A stretch of 64,000 nucleotides of DNA, from NCBI GenBank assembly GCA_964580105.1, contig CAZOJJ010000010.1, forward strand, positions 13,328 through 77,327. The letters run 5' to 3'. Position numbers and translations under genes: made by a program. This DNA comes from CAZOJJ01 sp964580105 (GTDB taxonomy: Bacteria; Bacteroidota; Rhodothermia; Rhodothermales; Rubricoccaceae). The notes beneath the pieces were generated by a model. It did no database searches. It saw only the letters and a list, made by a program, of their open reading frames with translations, and was not told where the DNA came from. Shown here one piece after another: positions 48,913-57,616 of the stretch. Position 1 is the stretch's first letter. Each line of letters begins with the position of its first letter.

Positions 48913-50247
48913 ATGCCGACCTCCGCGCTCGCCCACGCCCTCACCCAACTCCGCACGGCGCCGCGTGGGCCCGTCCGCTACGGGCGCATCCGCTCCGTCG
49001 TCGGCCTGCTGGTCGAGGCGACGGGGCTCTCGGCCGCCGTCGGCGAGCTGTGCTACCTCTACGAGCACGGTGTGCCGGCGGGCCGCCGCGTCAAGGCCGA
49101 GGTCGTCGGGGTGCGCGGCGAGACGACCGTGCTGATCCCGCTGGAAGAGACCGTCGGCCTGCGGGCGGGCGGGCTCGTCGAGCCGGCGCGGCTGCCGCTG
49201 ACGGTGAGCGTCGGCCCGGCCCTCCTCGGGCGCGTCATCGACGCCGCCGGACGCCCCATCGACGGGAAGGGGCCGCTGCGGCTGACCGCCCACCAGCCGG
49301 TCCACTGCGACCCGCCCTCGCCGCTCACGCGCCGCCTCATCGAGGAGCCGATGCCGACGGGCGTCCGCGCCATCGATGCCTGCCTCACGCTGGGCAAGGG
49401 GCAGCGCGTCGGCATCTTCGCCGGGTCGGGCGTGGGCAAGAGCACGCTGCTGGGGATGATCGCCCGGCGCGCGCAGTCGGACGTGAACGTGATCGCGCTC
49501 ATCGGCGAGCGCGGGCGCGAGGTCCGCGAGTTCGTCGAGGACACGCTCGGCGAGGAGGGCCTCGCCCGCTCCGTCGTCATCGCCGTCACCGGCGACCAGG
49601 CGGCGATGAGCCGCGTCAAGGGCGCCAGCGTGGCGATGGCCATCGCCGAGCACTTCCGCGACGCCGGCCAGGACGTGCTCCTCATGATGGACTCCGTCAC
49701 GCGCGTGGCGATGGCCCAGCGCGAGATCGGGCTGGCCGTCGGCGAGCCGCCCACCACGCGCGGCTACACCCCCAGCGTCTTCGCGCTGCTCCCGCGCCTG
49801 CTGGAGCGTGCCGGCCCCGCCGAGCGCGGCACCATCACCGGCATCTTCACCGTGCTCGTGGACGGCGGCGACCTCGACGAGCCCGTGGCCGACGCCACGC
49901 GCGGCATCCTCGACGGCCACATCGTGCTCTCGCGGAAGCTCGCCCACGCCGCCCACTTCCCCGCCATCGACGTGCTCCAGAGCGTGAGCCGCGTCATGCC
50001 GCGCGTCGCCTCCCCGGACCACCAGAAGACGGCCGACGAGGCGCGCCGCCTCCTGGCGGCCTACGCGAAGGTGGAGGACCTCCTCCGCGTCGGCGCCTAC
50101 GAGCGGGGGCAGGACCGCGAGACCGACCGCGCCGTCACGGCGCACGGACCGCTGACCGCCTTCCTCCGCCAGCGCGCCGACGACGGCGAGCCCGAGGCCG
50201 AGCCCATCGACGACCTGCGGGCCGTGCTCGACGCGATCCCCGCCTGA
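48913..50247 (+). CDS. fliI: flagellum-specific export ATPase FliI
   Basis: A 444-aa ATPase related to the F1 beta subunit. Motifs: LLGRVIDAAGRPIDGKGPL, RAIDACLTLGKGQRVGIFAGSGVGKSTLLGMIAR (Walker A GSGVGKST), ALIGERGREVREF, VLLMMDSVTRVAMAQREIGLAVGEPPTTRGYTPSVF and HIVLSRKLAHAAHFPAIDVLQSVSRVM. It energises export of rod, hook and filament proteins. The start codon follows the fliH stop directly. Confidence 0.97.
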   Translation: MPTSALAHALTQLRTAPRGPVRYGRIRSVVGLLVEATGLSAAVGELCYLYEHGVPAGRRVKAEVVGVRGETTVLIPLEETVGLRAGGLVEPARLPLTVSVGPALLGRVIDAAGRPIDGKGPLRLTAHQPVHCDPPSPLTRRLIEEPMPTGVRAIDACLTLGKGQRVGIFAGSGVGKSTLLGMIARRAQSDVNVIALIGERGREVREFVEDTLGEEGLARSVVIAVTGDQAAMSRVKGASVAMAIAEHFRDAGQDVLLMMDSVTRVAMAQREIGLAVGEPPTTRGYTPSVFALLPRLLERAGPAERGTITGIFTVLVDGGDLDEPVADATRGILDGHIVLSRKLAHAAHFPAIDVLQSVSRVMPRVASPDHQKTADEARRLLAAYAKVEDLLRVGAYERGQDRETDRAVTAHGPLTAFLRQRADDGEPEAEPIDDLRAVLDAIPA

Positions 50248-50325
50248 GCGGCCTGCCCTTTGCCCATCCCCCCAACGCCCCCCAAACACCCCTAGCACCC
50301 CGAAATCGCGGAAACGTCGGCCCCC

Positions 50326-50781
50326 ATGGCTGGAAAGAAGTTCCGATTCTCGCTCGAACAGGTTCTGACGGTCCGCCGCCACGAGGCGGAGCGGGCCGAG
50401 CAGCGGCTGGCGAAAGCGCTCCAGGCCCGGCGCGACCGGGAGGCCCGCCTCGACGACGCCGAGCGGACCCTCCGCACGGTGCTCGAGGAGGCCCCCGCCC
50501 CCGGCGCCGTCACGCCCGCCGCCTTCCGCCGGCACGCCGCCACGCAGCACGAGGCCATGCGCCTCCGCAAGCAGGCCAGCCACGCCCTCGACGTGGCCCG
50601 CATGAAGGAGCGGGAGGCCTACCGCGCCCTCCTCGACGCCCGCCGCCCCCAGGAAGCCCTCCACACCCTCCGCGACCAGCAGCAGCAGGCGCATCGCCAG
50701 GCCGCCCTCCGCGCCGAGGCGGAGTTCCTCGACGACCAGGCCACCGCCGCCTACTGCCGCCAGCTCCGCGCCCACGGATGA
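50326..50781 (+). CDS. fliJ: flagellar export chaperone FliJ
   Basis: A 151-aa, almost fully coiled-coil protein (FRFSLEQVLTVRRHEAERAEQRLAKALQARR at the N-terminus; a typical FliJ start is F.F.L..VL..R...E). FliJ links the ATPase ring to FlhA. Position between fliI and a motE-like gene supports the call. The last 4 bp overlap the next gene. Confidence 0.85.
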   Translation: MAGKKFRFSLEQVLTVRRHEAERAEQRLAKALQARRDREARLDDAERTLRTVLEEAPAPGAVTPAAFRRHAATQHEAMRLRKQASHALDVARMKEREAYRALLDARRPQEALHTLRDQQQQAHRQAALRAEAEFLDDQATAAYCRQLRAHG

Positions 50782-51437
50782 AACTCGCCCTGATCGGATT
50801 CCTCACCGTCGCCGCCTTCGGAGCCGGGCTCTTCGGCGTGATGGCGCTGCTGCCCGCGCCACCCTCGCCCGAGGATGCCGCCGCCGAGGCCGACAGCCTC
50901 ACCGCCGCGCAGCTGCTCGAAGAGGTCGCCGGGGTTGAGGCCGACAGCCTCGTCCAGCTCGAACTGCCGGACGTGGCGCTCGACTCCATCGCGACGTTGC
51001 GCGAGCAGCTCACGCTCGCCCAGGCCCAGATCCCCACCCTCCTCGCCCGCCTCGGCGAGCTCGAACAGACACTGCAGGCGCGGGCCGACCGGCTCGCCCG
51101 CGCGCAGGCCCTCGGCGGCACGCTCGGCCGCCTCGAAGACGCCGAACTCCGCGCCCTCCTCACCCAGCTCGACGCCGACGTGCTGGCCGACGTCTACGCC
51201 GAGGCCTCTCCGCGCAACCGAGTCAAGCTGCTTCAGGCGCTGCCGTCCCGGCGCGGCGCGGCCCTCGTCGAGCGCATCGCCGCCGGCGACCGCCGCCCGA
51301 TCCCGGTCGAGACACCGCCGGCCGCGCCGCCGCCGGCCAGCGCCGACACGGCGCCCCTCTCGTTCCCGCCCGGCGAGATGGAGGAGCCCGAGCCCCCGCC
51401 CGTCGCCGCGACGTCGGACCACGGAGAGCCCCGATGA
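50778..51437 (+). CDS. MotE-like membrane coiled-coil protein (MgtE-N-like)
   Basis: A 219-aa protein with one N-terminal transmembrane helix (about 4-28, LIGFLTVAAFGAGLFGVMALL), a periplasmic coiled coil (LREQLTLAQAQIPTLLARLGELEQTLQ) and a small helical domain LGRLEDAELRALLTQLDADVLADVYAEASPRNRVKLLQALP, as in the MotE/FlbB group with the MgtE-N-like tail. MotE proteins support stator or motor-disc assembly. It is coupled to fliJ and fliK by 4-bp overlaps at each end. Confidence 0.75.
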   Translation: MKLALIGFLTVAAFGAGLFGVMALLPAPPSPEDAAAEADSLTAAQLLEEVAGVEADSLVQLELPDVALDSIATLREQLTLAQAQIPTLLARLGELEQTLQARADRLARAQALGGTLGRLEDAELRALLTQLDADVLADVYAEASPRNRVKLLQALPSRRGAALVERIAAGDRRPIPVETPPAAPPPASADTAPLSFPPGEMEEPEPPPVAATSDHGEPR

Positions 51438-53344
51438 TCCGCCTTCCCTTCCTCGCCCCCGCCGAGTCGGCGACCCCGGCTCCTCCTCCCCGGGCCACGC
51501 CGGCGAGCGAGTCCTTCGGCTCGGTGCTGGGCGCCGCGCTCGGCGCCCTCCGGCAGGCGATCACGCCCCGCAGCACGACGGCGCCCGCGCCAGGTACGGG
51601 CCCCGGCGAAGCCCTCCGCGAATCGGCGCGGATTCCCCTGTTGGGGCGAGCGCCCGCTGCCACCGCGCCCACCTCGGCATCATCGAGGACGGCGTCCCCC
51701 GCCGTGCCCGCGATGGCTAGCGCCCCCCTCGCTGCGCGTGGTGCCGCCTTCACGCTGGAGCACCTGGCCCCTTCGCCGACCACGGCTGCGGTCGAGGAGG
51801 CAGAGGGTGAGACGACCGGAACAGAGGCGCCCGTGCCTCTGCTCCCCGAGGCCGAGGCAGGCGCGGTGCCACCGTCCGGCGACGAGCAGAGTGAACCCGA
51901 TCGAGCAGAGAAGACTGGAGCCGAGCGAGCCGACGGGATAACGACGGCCTCGCAGGCAGGGCCGCCTGAAGTCCGAGTGGCTCTCACCGCATCGGAGCCA
52001 CCGATGCAGACCCCGCCTACGGCCAACCGCTCTACCGCACCGCCTGAAGCCACTCGCGCTCTCGGCCGGTCGGATTTTCCCGCTCCTTCCGCCCCGCCAC
52101 CTCCTGTCGCGCCTACGCAGGAGGAGCAGCCCCTGACGGACGGTTCGGCGGCAGAGAGCCGCCCGTCCTCAGCCGATGCGGACAAAGCGACTCCGACTCG
52201 CTCCACGGCCACCCCGTCTCCGAGTGGTACGGCGCCCCACGCCGAGGTCGAGCACGCCTCGCCGCCCGCGCTCGACACGCCTGCGACCGAGCGGCGGATG
52301 GCACCGGGGTTACCGCACTCCCTCGACGCGGACGTACCTCCCGGAGACCACACCGAATCGTCCGGAGCCCCTCCGCGCCCGGTAAGCGCTGCTCCCGATC
52401 CGCGCCCGTTCGTGCCGGGGCCACGCCCGGCGGCTCCTTCCCCGGCATCCCTGCCGTCGGCCCCTGCACCGGAACCGCCGCACACATCCGAGGCTCCGGC
52501 GCCCGCTCTGCCCGACGCGGCTCCCGAATCCGGACCAACCACAGCGCTCCCCGACCCGGCCGTTCCTCTGCCCAACCCCGCGCGTACGGCCACCGCCGAG
52601 GCCGAAGCCACCGAGGCGCCCCGCACACCCCGGCTCGACGACGCGCCGAGCCGTGCGCTTGCGCCGACCCCGCCCCCCGGTACCGAAACCCCGGCCGACG
52701 GCTTCAGCGACGGGGATCCCGAGGCGGAGAAGGCCGCCGCGTCCTCGCCCCCGCTCGACCGCGCGAAGGCCCCCTCCGACGCGTTCGAGGACGTGCTCCA
52801 ACGGGACGTCCCCGACGACCTGCCCGCCACGGGCGGCGCCGAGGTCTCTCCTGAGCGCGTTGCGGGTCCCGACCTCCGTCCGGAAGGCATCGCGTTCGCC
52901 CGCGAGACGACCGCCCTCCGCGCCGCCATCCGCACGGTTGCCCCCATCGCCTGGGCCGACCTGCTGGTCGAGCAGCTCGACCCGCAGCCCGGCGAGACGC
53001 CCGGCTGGGCCACCCTCGACCTCGACCTCGGGGAGGGCGAGGGCCGCCTCTCCGTGAGCGCCCGCCAGGATGAAGGCCGCCTCGTCGTCGCCGTCCAGCT
53101 CACCGACCCTTCGGTGCGTGCGGCGGCCCAGCAGCAGGCCGACCAGATCCGCGCCCGCCTGGAGCAGCACTACGGCACCGCCGTGGACCTCTCCTTCAGC
53201 CAGGGCGACGAAGGCCGCCAGCCCGCCCACGGCGGCCCACGGGAAGCGGCCGGGGTTCGCTCCGCTCCGTCGCCCGCCCGCTCCACGACGCCCTCCGCTC
53301 CCACGCCCCGAGCCCCCTCCGCCCGCCAGGAGTGGATCGGCTAA
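51434..53344 (+). CDS. fliK: flagellar hook-length control protein FliK
   Basis: A 636-aa protein with a long Pro/Ala/Glu-rich disordered N-terminal ruler (about residues 1-490). The C-terminal specificity-switch domain (about 500-610) contains AWADLLVEQLDP, WATLDLDLGEGEGRLSVSAR, LVVAVQLTDPSVRAAAQQQADQIRARLEQHY and the closing VDLSFSQG strand. It measures hook length and switches export to filament proteins. Codon use in the ruler region is visibly less biased than in the neighbours, in keeping with fast evolution. The ATG overlaps the MotE-like stop. Confidence 0.85.
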   Translation: MIRLPFLAPAESATPAPPPRATPASESFGSVLGAALGALRQAITPRSTTAPAPGTGPGEALRESARIPLLGRAPAATAPTSASSRTASPAVPAMASAPLAARGAAFTLEHLAPSPTTAAVEEAEGETTGTEAPVPLLPEAEAGAVPPSGDEQSEPDRAEKTGAERADGITTASQAGPPEVRVALTASEPPMQTPPTANRSTAPPEATRALGRSDFPAPSAPPPPVAPTQEEQPLTDGSAAESRPSSADADKATPTRSTATPSPSGTAPHAEVEHASPPALDTPATERRMAPGLPHSLDADVPPGDHTESSGAPPRPVSAAPDPRPFVPGPRPAAPSPASLPSAPAPEPPHTSEAPAPALPDAAPESGPTTALPDPAVPLPNPARTATAEAEATEAPRTPRLDDAPSRALAPTPPPGTETPADGFSDGDPEAEKAAASSPPLDRAKAPSDAFEDVLQRDVPDDLPATGGAEVSPERVAGPDLRPEGIAFARETTALRAAIRTVAPIAWADLLVEQLDPQPGETPGWATLDLDLGEGEGRLSVSARQDEGRLVVAVQLTDPSVRAAAQQQADQIRARLEQHYGTAVDLSFSQGDEGRQPAHGGPREAAGVRSAPSPARSTTPSAPTPRAPSARQEWIG

Positions 53345-53356
53345 CCCCTGCGACCG

Positions 53357-54091
53357 ATGACCACGTCTGCCCCGCCCGCTCCCTCGCCCTACCCCACGCC
53401 CGGCGGCTTCGTCCCTCCCGACACCAGCCGCACGCTCGACCGCCACGCGTTCCTGCGAATGCTCGTCGCCCAGCTCTCGAACCAGGACCCGATGAACCCG
53501 CAGCAGGGGCACGAGTTCGCCGCGCAGCTGGCGCAGTTCTCGTCCGTCGAGCAGCTCTCGACCATCGGCGAGACGCTCTCGGTGCACACCCAGTTGCTGG
53601 CGCAGCTCTCCGCCGGCCTCAACGCCTCGGCGCTCCAGCAGTCGGAGATGGCCGCGATGCTGACCCAGCGCGGCGACCTCGCGGCGGCCTCGGGGCTCAT
53701 CGGACAGACCATCGAGGCCAACGGCAACCACGTCGTCTGGGACGGGACGGGACGGGCCGAGTTCGGGCTGGAGCTGGCCGAGCCGGCGGCCCACACGCAG
53801 GTCGTCATCCGCGACGAAGACGGCAACGTCGTCCGCACCCTCGACCTCGGCCACCTCGGCGCCGGCCGCCACGTCCCCACCTGGGACGGCCTCGACGAAC
53901 GCGGCAGGCCGGTCGAGCCGGGCGCCTACACCTTCGAGGTGAAGGCCACCGACCCCGCCGGCGAGCGCATCGAGGCCACCCCCTTCACCCGCGGCCGTGT
54001 AGACCGCATCACCATCGAGGCCGACGGCATCACGCTCTGGATCGGCACCCTCGCCGTCGCCATGAGCGACCTCCGCGGCCTCGCCACCTGA
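53357..54091 (+). CDS. flgD: hook-capping protein FlgD
   Basis: A 244-aa scaffold protein. The N-terminal motif LDRHAFLRMLVAQLSNQDPMNPQQGHEFAAQLAQFSSVEQL is the FlgD signature (FLxLLxxQLxxQDPLxPxxxxEFxxQxAQFSxxE). The C-terminal half (VVIRDEDGNVVRTLDLGHLGAGRHVPTWDGLDERGRPVEPGAYTFEV) is the usual FlgD Ig-like part. It caps the growing hook. It starts 12 bp after fliK. Confidence 0.96.
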   Translation: MTTSAPPAPSPYPTPGGFVPPDTSRTLDRHAFLRMLVAQLSNQDPMNPQQGHEFAAQLAQFSSVEQLSTIGETLSVHTQLLAQLSAGLNASALQQSEMAAMLTQRGDLAAASGLIGQTIEANGNHVVWDGTGRAEFGLELAEPAAHTQVVIRDEDGNVVRTLDLGHLGAGRHVPTWDGLDERGRPVEPGAYTFEVKATDPAGERIEATPFTRGRVDRITIEADGITLWIGTLAVAMSDLRGLAT

Positions 54092-54115
54092 CCCGTACCA
54101 CCCACCCGCAACGCC

Positions 54116-54502
54116 ATGAACGTTCGCCACCTCGCGGCCCGGGTCGAGGGCGTCGGCATCAACCGGCCCGCCCCCCGACCGCGAGGCCCCTCCTCCCTCG
54201 CCGGCGCGTCCTTCGCGGACGCCCTCCAGCAGGCGCAGCGCGAGGCCACGCCGCTCCGGCTCTCGGCCCACGCGGCCGAGCGCATCGGGCAGCGCGCCAT
54301 CTCGCTCACCGAACCGGAACGGGACGCGATGCGCACCGCCCTCGACCTCCTCGACGCCAAGGGCGCCCGCGACGCGCTACTCCTCCGCCACGACGCCGCC
54401 TTCGTCGTCAGCGTCCCCAACCGCACCGTCGTCACCGCGATGGCGCAGGACGAACTCGCCGAGCGCGTCTTCACGGGCATCGACAGCGCCCTGCTGCTCT
54501 AG
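54116..54502 (+). CDS. flagellar operon protein of the TIGR02530 type
   Basis: A 128-aa protein. The second half reads LSAHAAERIGQRAISLTEPERDAM, then LLRHDAAFVVSVPNRTVVTAMAQDELAERVFTGIDSALLL. This matches the conserved flagellar operon protein found between flgD and flgE in firmicutes and others (FSKHAxxRLxxR....FIVSVKNxTVITAMD...VFTNIDSAVII). Its precise function is unknown. The N-terminal 50 residues are polar and variable. It starts 24 bp after flgD. Confidence 0.82.
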   Translation: MNVRHLAARVEGVGINRPAPRPRGPSSLAGASFADALQQAQREATPLRLSAHAAERIGQRAISLTEPERDAMRTALDLLDAKGARDALLLRHDAAFVVSVPNRTVVTAMAQDELAERVFTGIDSALLL

Positions 54503-54563
54503 CCCACCCCGCACCTCACGCCGTACCACAACTCACTCACACTCCGGCTGGCCCCACCGCGGG

Positions 54564-54580
54564 CCCTGCGAACCGCAGGG
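54564..54580 (+). other. small hairpin in the flgE leader
   Basis: CCCTGCG-AAC-CGCAGGG, perfect 7-bp arms, 70 bp before flgE in a 147-bp non-coding stretch. No T-run. It may affect mRNA processing or translation of the hook gene. Confidence 0.45.
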
Positions 54581-54649
54581 ACCGCGACGGGAGGCCGGGC
54601 CGCAGCCGACCGACCGACGCTGCGGACCAACCCCCTACGAGGCACTACC

Positions 54650-55888
54650 ATGATGCATTCCCTCTTCTCCGCCGTCTCCGGCCTCCGCACCCACCAGATC
54701 CGCATGGACGTGCTGGGTAACAACATCGCCAACGTCAACACGCTCGCCTTCAAGCGCGGCCGGGCCAACTTCTCCGAAGTGCTCGGCCGGCAGATGGTCG
54801 GCGGCGACGGCGGCCTCCGCGGCACCCTCGGCAACGGCACCTACGCCGCCTCGATCCAGCAGGCCTGGAGCCAGGGCAGCTTCGAATACACCAACATCGC
54901 CAGCGACCTCGCCCTCGCCGGCGACGGCTTCTTCCTCGCCGACGGCGGCAACGGGCACACCCTCCTCACCCGCGCCGGCAACTTCCTCTTCGACGCCGAG
55001 GGCCGGCTCGTGACCCAGGGCGGGCTGCCCATCCAGGGCTGGCCCGTCCAGAACGACGGCAGCGTCAACCTCGGCGCGCTCCAGGACGTCCGCATCGACT
55101 TCGACGCCACGTCGAGCCCGACGGAGACCTCCACCGCCACCGTCGCCGGCAACCTCTCCGCCGACGCCGAGATCGGCGACACGCAGACGGTCTCCTCCGT
55201 CGTCTACGACAACCAGGGCCAGGCCCACACCCTCGTCGTGACCCTGGAGAAGACGGCCGAGGACGAGTGGACCGTCACGCAGGCCGAGCTCGCCGGCTAC
55301 CCCGACGCCGAGCCGCCCGTCCCGCCGACCCCGCTCGGCGGCGTCGGGACCGTCTTCCAGTTCGACACGGACGGCACGCTGATCGCGCCGGACCCGGCCG
55401 AGGCCACCTTCACCGGCATCTACCCCAACTCCAACGGGGACGACGTGAACGTGACGTTCGCCTTCGGCGGGATGACCCAGTTCGGCGGCTCGACCACGGC
55501 GGCCGTGACCGAGCAGGACGGGCTGCCCGCCGGCGAACTCATGGGCTACGGGTTCGACCAGGAGGGCCGTCTCATCCTCAACTTCACCAACGGCGAGCAG
55601 CGGGCCGTGGCTCAGCTGGCCATCGGGACGGTCAACAACCCGTCCGGGCTGGAGCAGTTCGGGGACAACTTCTACGGCACCACGGTCGGTTCCGGCAGCC
55701 TCCTCATCGGCCGCGCCGGGCAGGAGATCAACACGACGGTCAACTCCGGCGCGCTCGAGATGAGCAACGTCGACCTCGCGACCGAGTTCACGGACCTGAT
55801 CGTGACGCAGCGCGGCTACCAGGCCTCCGCCCGCGTCATCACCACGTCCGACGAGCTGCTCCAGGAGCTGGTCCAGCTCAAGCGGTAA
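54650..55888 (+). CDS. flgE: flagellar hook protein FlgE
   Basis: A 412-aa hook subunit. N-terminus LFSAVSGLRTHQIRMDVLGNNIANVNTLAFKRGRANFSEVL. Middle DLALAGDGFFLADGGNGHTLLTRAGNFLFDAEGRLVTQGG and a D2-like insert. C-terminus SNVDLATEFTDLIVTQRGYQASARVITTSDELLQELVQLKR. It has the usual FlgE length and ends the operon at a strong terminator. A second ATG follows the first immediately. Confidence 0.96.
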   Translation: MMHSLFSAVSGLRTHQIRMDVLGNNIANVNTLAFKRGRANFSEVLGRQMVGGDGGLRGTLGNGTYAASIQQAWSQGSFEYTNIASDLALAGDGFFLADGGNGHTLLTRAGNFLFDAEGRLVTQGGLPIQGWPVQNDGSVNLGALQDVRIDFDATSSPTETSTATVAGNLSADAEIGDTQTVSSVVYDNQGQAHTLVVTLEKTAEDEWTVTQAELAGYPDAEPPVPPTPLGGVGTVFQFDTDGTLIAPDPAEATFTGIYPNSNGDDVNVTFAFGGMTQFGGSTTAAVTEQDGLPAGELMGYGFDQEGRLILNFTNGEQRAVAQLAIGTVNNPSGLEQFGDNFYGTTVGSGSLLIGRAGQEINTTVNSGALEMSNVDLATEFTDLIVTQRGYQASARVITTSDELLQELVQLKR

Positions 55889-55908
55889 CCCGGCGGGCGC
55901 GACCCGGG

Positions 55909-55947
55909 CGCCCCGCCCGGCCTCCGAGGCCGGGCGGGGCGTTTTTT
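55909..55947 (+). terminator. strong intrinsic terminator after flgE
   Basis: CGCCCCGCCCGGCCTC (55909-55924) is fully complementary to GAGGCCGGGCGGGGCG (55926-55941), followed by six T. It ends the long flgB-flgE transcript. Confidence 0.93.
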
Positions 55948-55959
55948 TCGGAAGCGCCC

Positions 55960-55985
55960 TTAAGCGGGGCCGCCGATCCCGATAA
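55960..55985 (+). promoter_or_regulatory. sigma-28 promoter of motA-motB-fliL
   Basis: TTAA (55960) and CCGATAA (55979-55985), 19 bases apart, followed by CGGAGA. It sits right after the terminator and 88 bp before motA. Confidence 0.8.
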
Positions 55986-56073
55986 CGGAGAGGCAGGGTG
56001 TCGCTGCGCCGGCCGGCGCCGGGCGCACGGTCCGGCGTCGCCTCCTTCCATCTCTCCCGCCCCGCCCGCGCTC

Positions 56074-56865
56074 ATGGAGAAGTCCACCCCCGTCGGTCTC
56101 GTCCTCGGCCTCGTCCTCATATTCGGGACGATCTTCATGGGGGACGGCTGGGAGACGTTCATCGACCTGCCGTCCATCGTGATCGTATTCGGCGGGACGC
56201 TGGCGGCGCTGCTCGTGGCGTTCTCGCTGGGCCAGGTCAAGGGGGCCGTCGGCGGCCTCAAGTCGATCTTCACGTTCAAGGAGCCGGCGCTGGACGGGCT
56301 CGTGGCCGAGTTCGGCGAGCTGGCCAAGCTCGTCCGCCGCGACGGCCTCCTCGCCCTCGACCGCCGGCTGCACGAGACCGAGGACGACCTCATGCGGTTC
56401 GGGCTGGAGATGGCCGTGGACGGCGTGGACCCCGACGAGGTGGGCGACCTCATGCAGGTGCGCATCGACGAATCCGTGGCCGGCTCCCTCTTCATGGTCA
56501 AGTTCTGGAACACGGCCGGCACCTACGCCCCCGCCTTCGGCATGGTGGGCACGCTGATCGGGCTGATCCAGATGCTCCAGAACCTCAGCGACCCGAGCGC
56601 CATCGGCCCGGCCATGGCCGTGGCCATGATCACGACGTTCTACGGCGCCGTCTTCGCCAACCTCGTCTGCCTTCCCCTCGCGAGCAAGCAGAACGAGCAG
56701 GCGCAGGCCTTCCTCAAGCGCGCCGACATCATCCGCGAGGGGGTCCTCGGCATCGTGCGCGGCGAGAACCCCACGCTGATCACGAAGCGTCTCCGGCAGT
56801 ACCTCGGCGACGACGCCGCGGAGGCCGCGGAGGAAGCGCCCACCCCGCTGAAGCAGGCGGCCTGA
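56074..56865 (+). CDS. motA: flagellar stator protein MotA
   Basis: A 263-aa protein with four transmembrane helices (about 5-22, 30-52, 150-172, 182-205). Stator signatures: IVIVFGGTLAALLVAFSLGQVKGAVGGLK, the cytoplasmic loop with charged residues that touch FliG (RRDGLLALDRRLHE), TAGTYAPAFGMVGTLIGLIQMLQNL with the TxxP-like helix, and AMITTFYGAVFANLVCLPLA. It forms the ion channel and torque unit with MotB, encoded 4 bp downstream. Confidence 0.96.
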   Translation: MEKSTPVGLVLGLVLIFGTIFMGDGWETFIDLPSIVIVFGGTLAALLVAFSLGQVKGAVGGLKSIFTFKEPALDGLVAEFGELAKLVRRDGLLALDRRLHETEDDLMRFGLEMAVDGVDPDEVGDLMQVRIDESVAGSLFMVKFWNTAGTYAPAFGMVGTLIGLIQMLQNLSDPSAIGPAMAVAMITTFYGAVFANLVCLPLASKQNEQAQAFLKRADIIREGVLGIVRGENPTLITKRLRQYLGDDAAEAAEEAPTPLKQAA

Positions 56866-56869
56866 CCCG

Positions 56870-57616
56870 ATGCCCCGCCCGACCCGCCAGAACCCTGCCG
56901 ACGAGCAGCCCACGGCCCCCTTCTGGATGGCCACCTTCAGCGACATGGTGACGCTGTTGCTGGCCTTCTTCGTGATGATCGTGGCGATGTCCGAGGTGGA
57001 AGTCCAGAAGTTCGAAGAGGCGCTGAGCTACTTCAACGGCCACACGGCGATGCTCAAGTCCAGTGAGATCACGCACGTCATCACGCCCACGCACGTCGGC
57101 AACCACGACCTCATGCCGGCGCAAGAGCTCCAGGCCCAGCGCTACGACTCCCTCCTGCAGCGCCTCGCCGAGGCCGACCTCGGCGAGGCCGTGCAGGTCA
57201 ACCTCACCCAGCGCGGCGTCCACGTCTCCATCGCCGACTCGGTCATGTTCGCCTCCGGCGAGGCCGAGCTGCTTCCGGACGCGCGGGCCCTCCTCGCCGT
57301 CGTCGCCGGGGTCATCGAGGACGACGTGAAGAGCGTCGTGGTGGAGGGGCACACCGACTCCGTGCCCATCCAGACGCTCCGCTTCCCGTCGAACTGGGAG
57401 CTCTCGGCTTCGCGCGCCGCCGCCGTCGTCCGCTTCCTGCTCGCCCAGGAGGGCGCCCTCCCCCCGATCCGATACCAGGCGTCCGGGTACGGTGAGTTCC
57501 GTCCCCGCGCCCCCAACACGACCCCGGACGGGCGTGCCCGCAACCGACGCGTCGAAATCCTACTCAGCTCAGAGCCGTGGCCGACCTCCCTGCTCCCTCC
57601 CCTGCCGAACCCGTAA
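56870..57616 (+). CDS. motB: flagellar stator protein MotB
   Basis: A 248-aa protein. One transmembrane helix near the N-terminus (ATFSDMVTLLLAFFVMIVAMS) with the ion-binding Asp25. The C-terminal OmpA-like domain binds peptidoglycan (SVMFASGEAELLPDARALL, VVVEGHTDSVPI, NWELSASRAAAVVRFL, YGEFRP, RNRRVEILL). The helix does not let me decide between H+ and Na+. The last 40 bp overlap fliL. Confidence 0.95.
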   Translation: MPRPTRQNPADEQPTAPFWMATFSDMVTLLLAFFVMIVAMSEVEVQKFEEALSYFNGHTAMLKSSEITHVITPTHVGNHDLMPAQELQAQRYDSLLQRLAEADLGEAVQVNLTQRGVHVSIADSVMFASGEAELLPDARALLAVVAGVIEDDVKSVVVEGHTDSVPIQTLRFPSNWELSASRAAAVVRFLLAQEGALPPIRYQASGYGEFRPRAPNTTPDGRARNRRVEILLSSEPWPTSLLPPLPNP

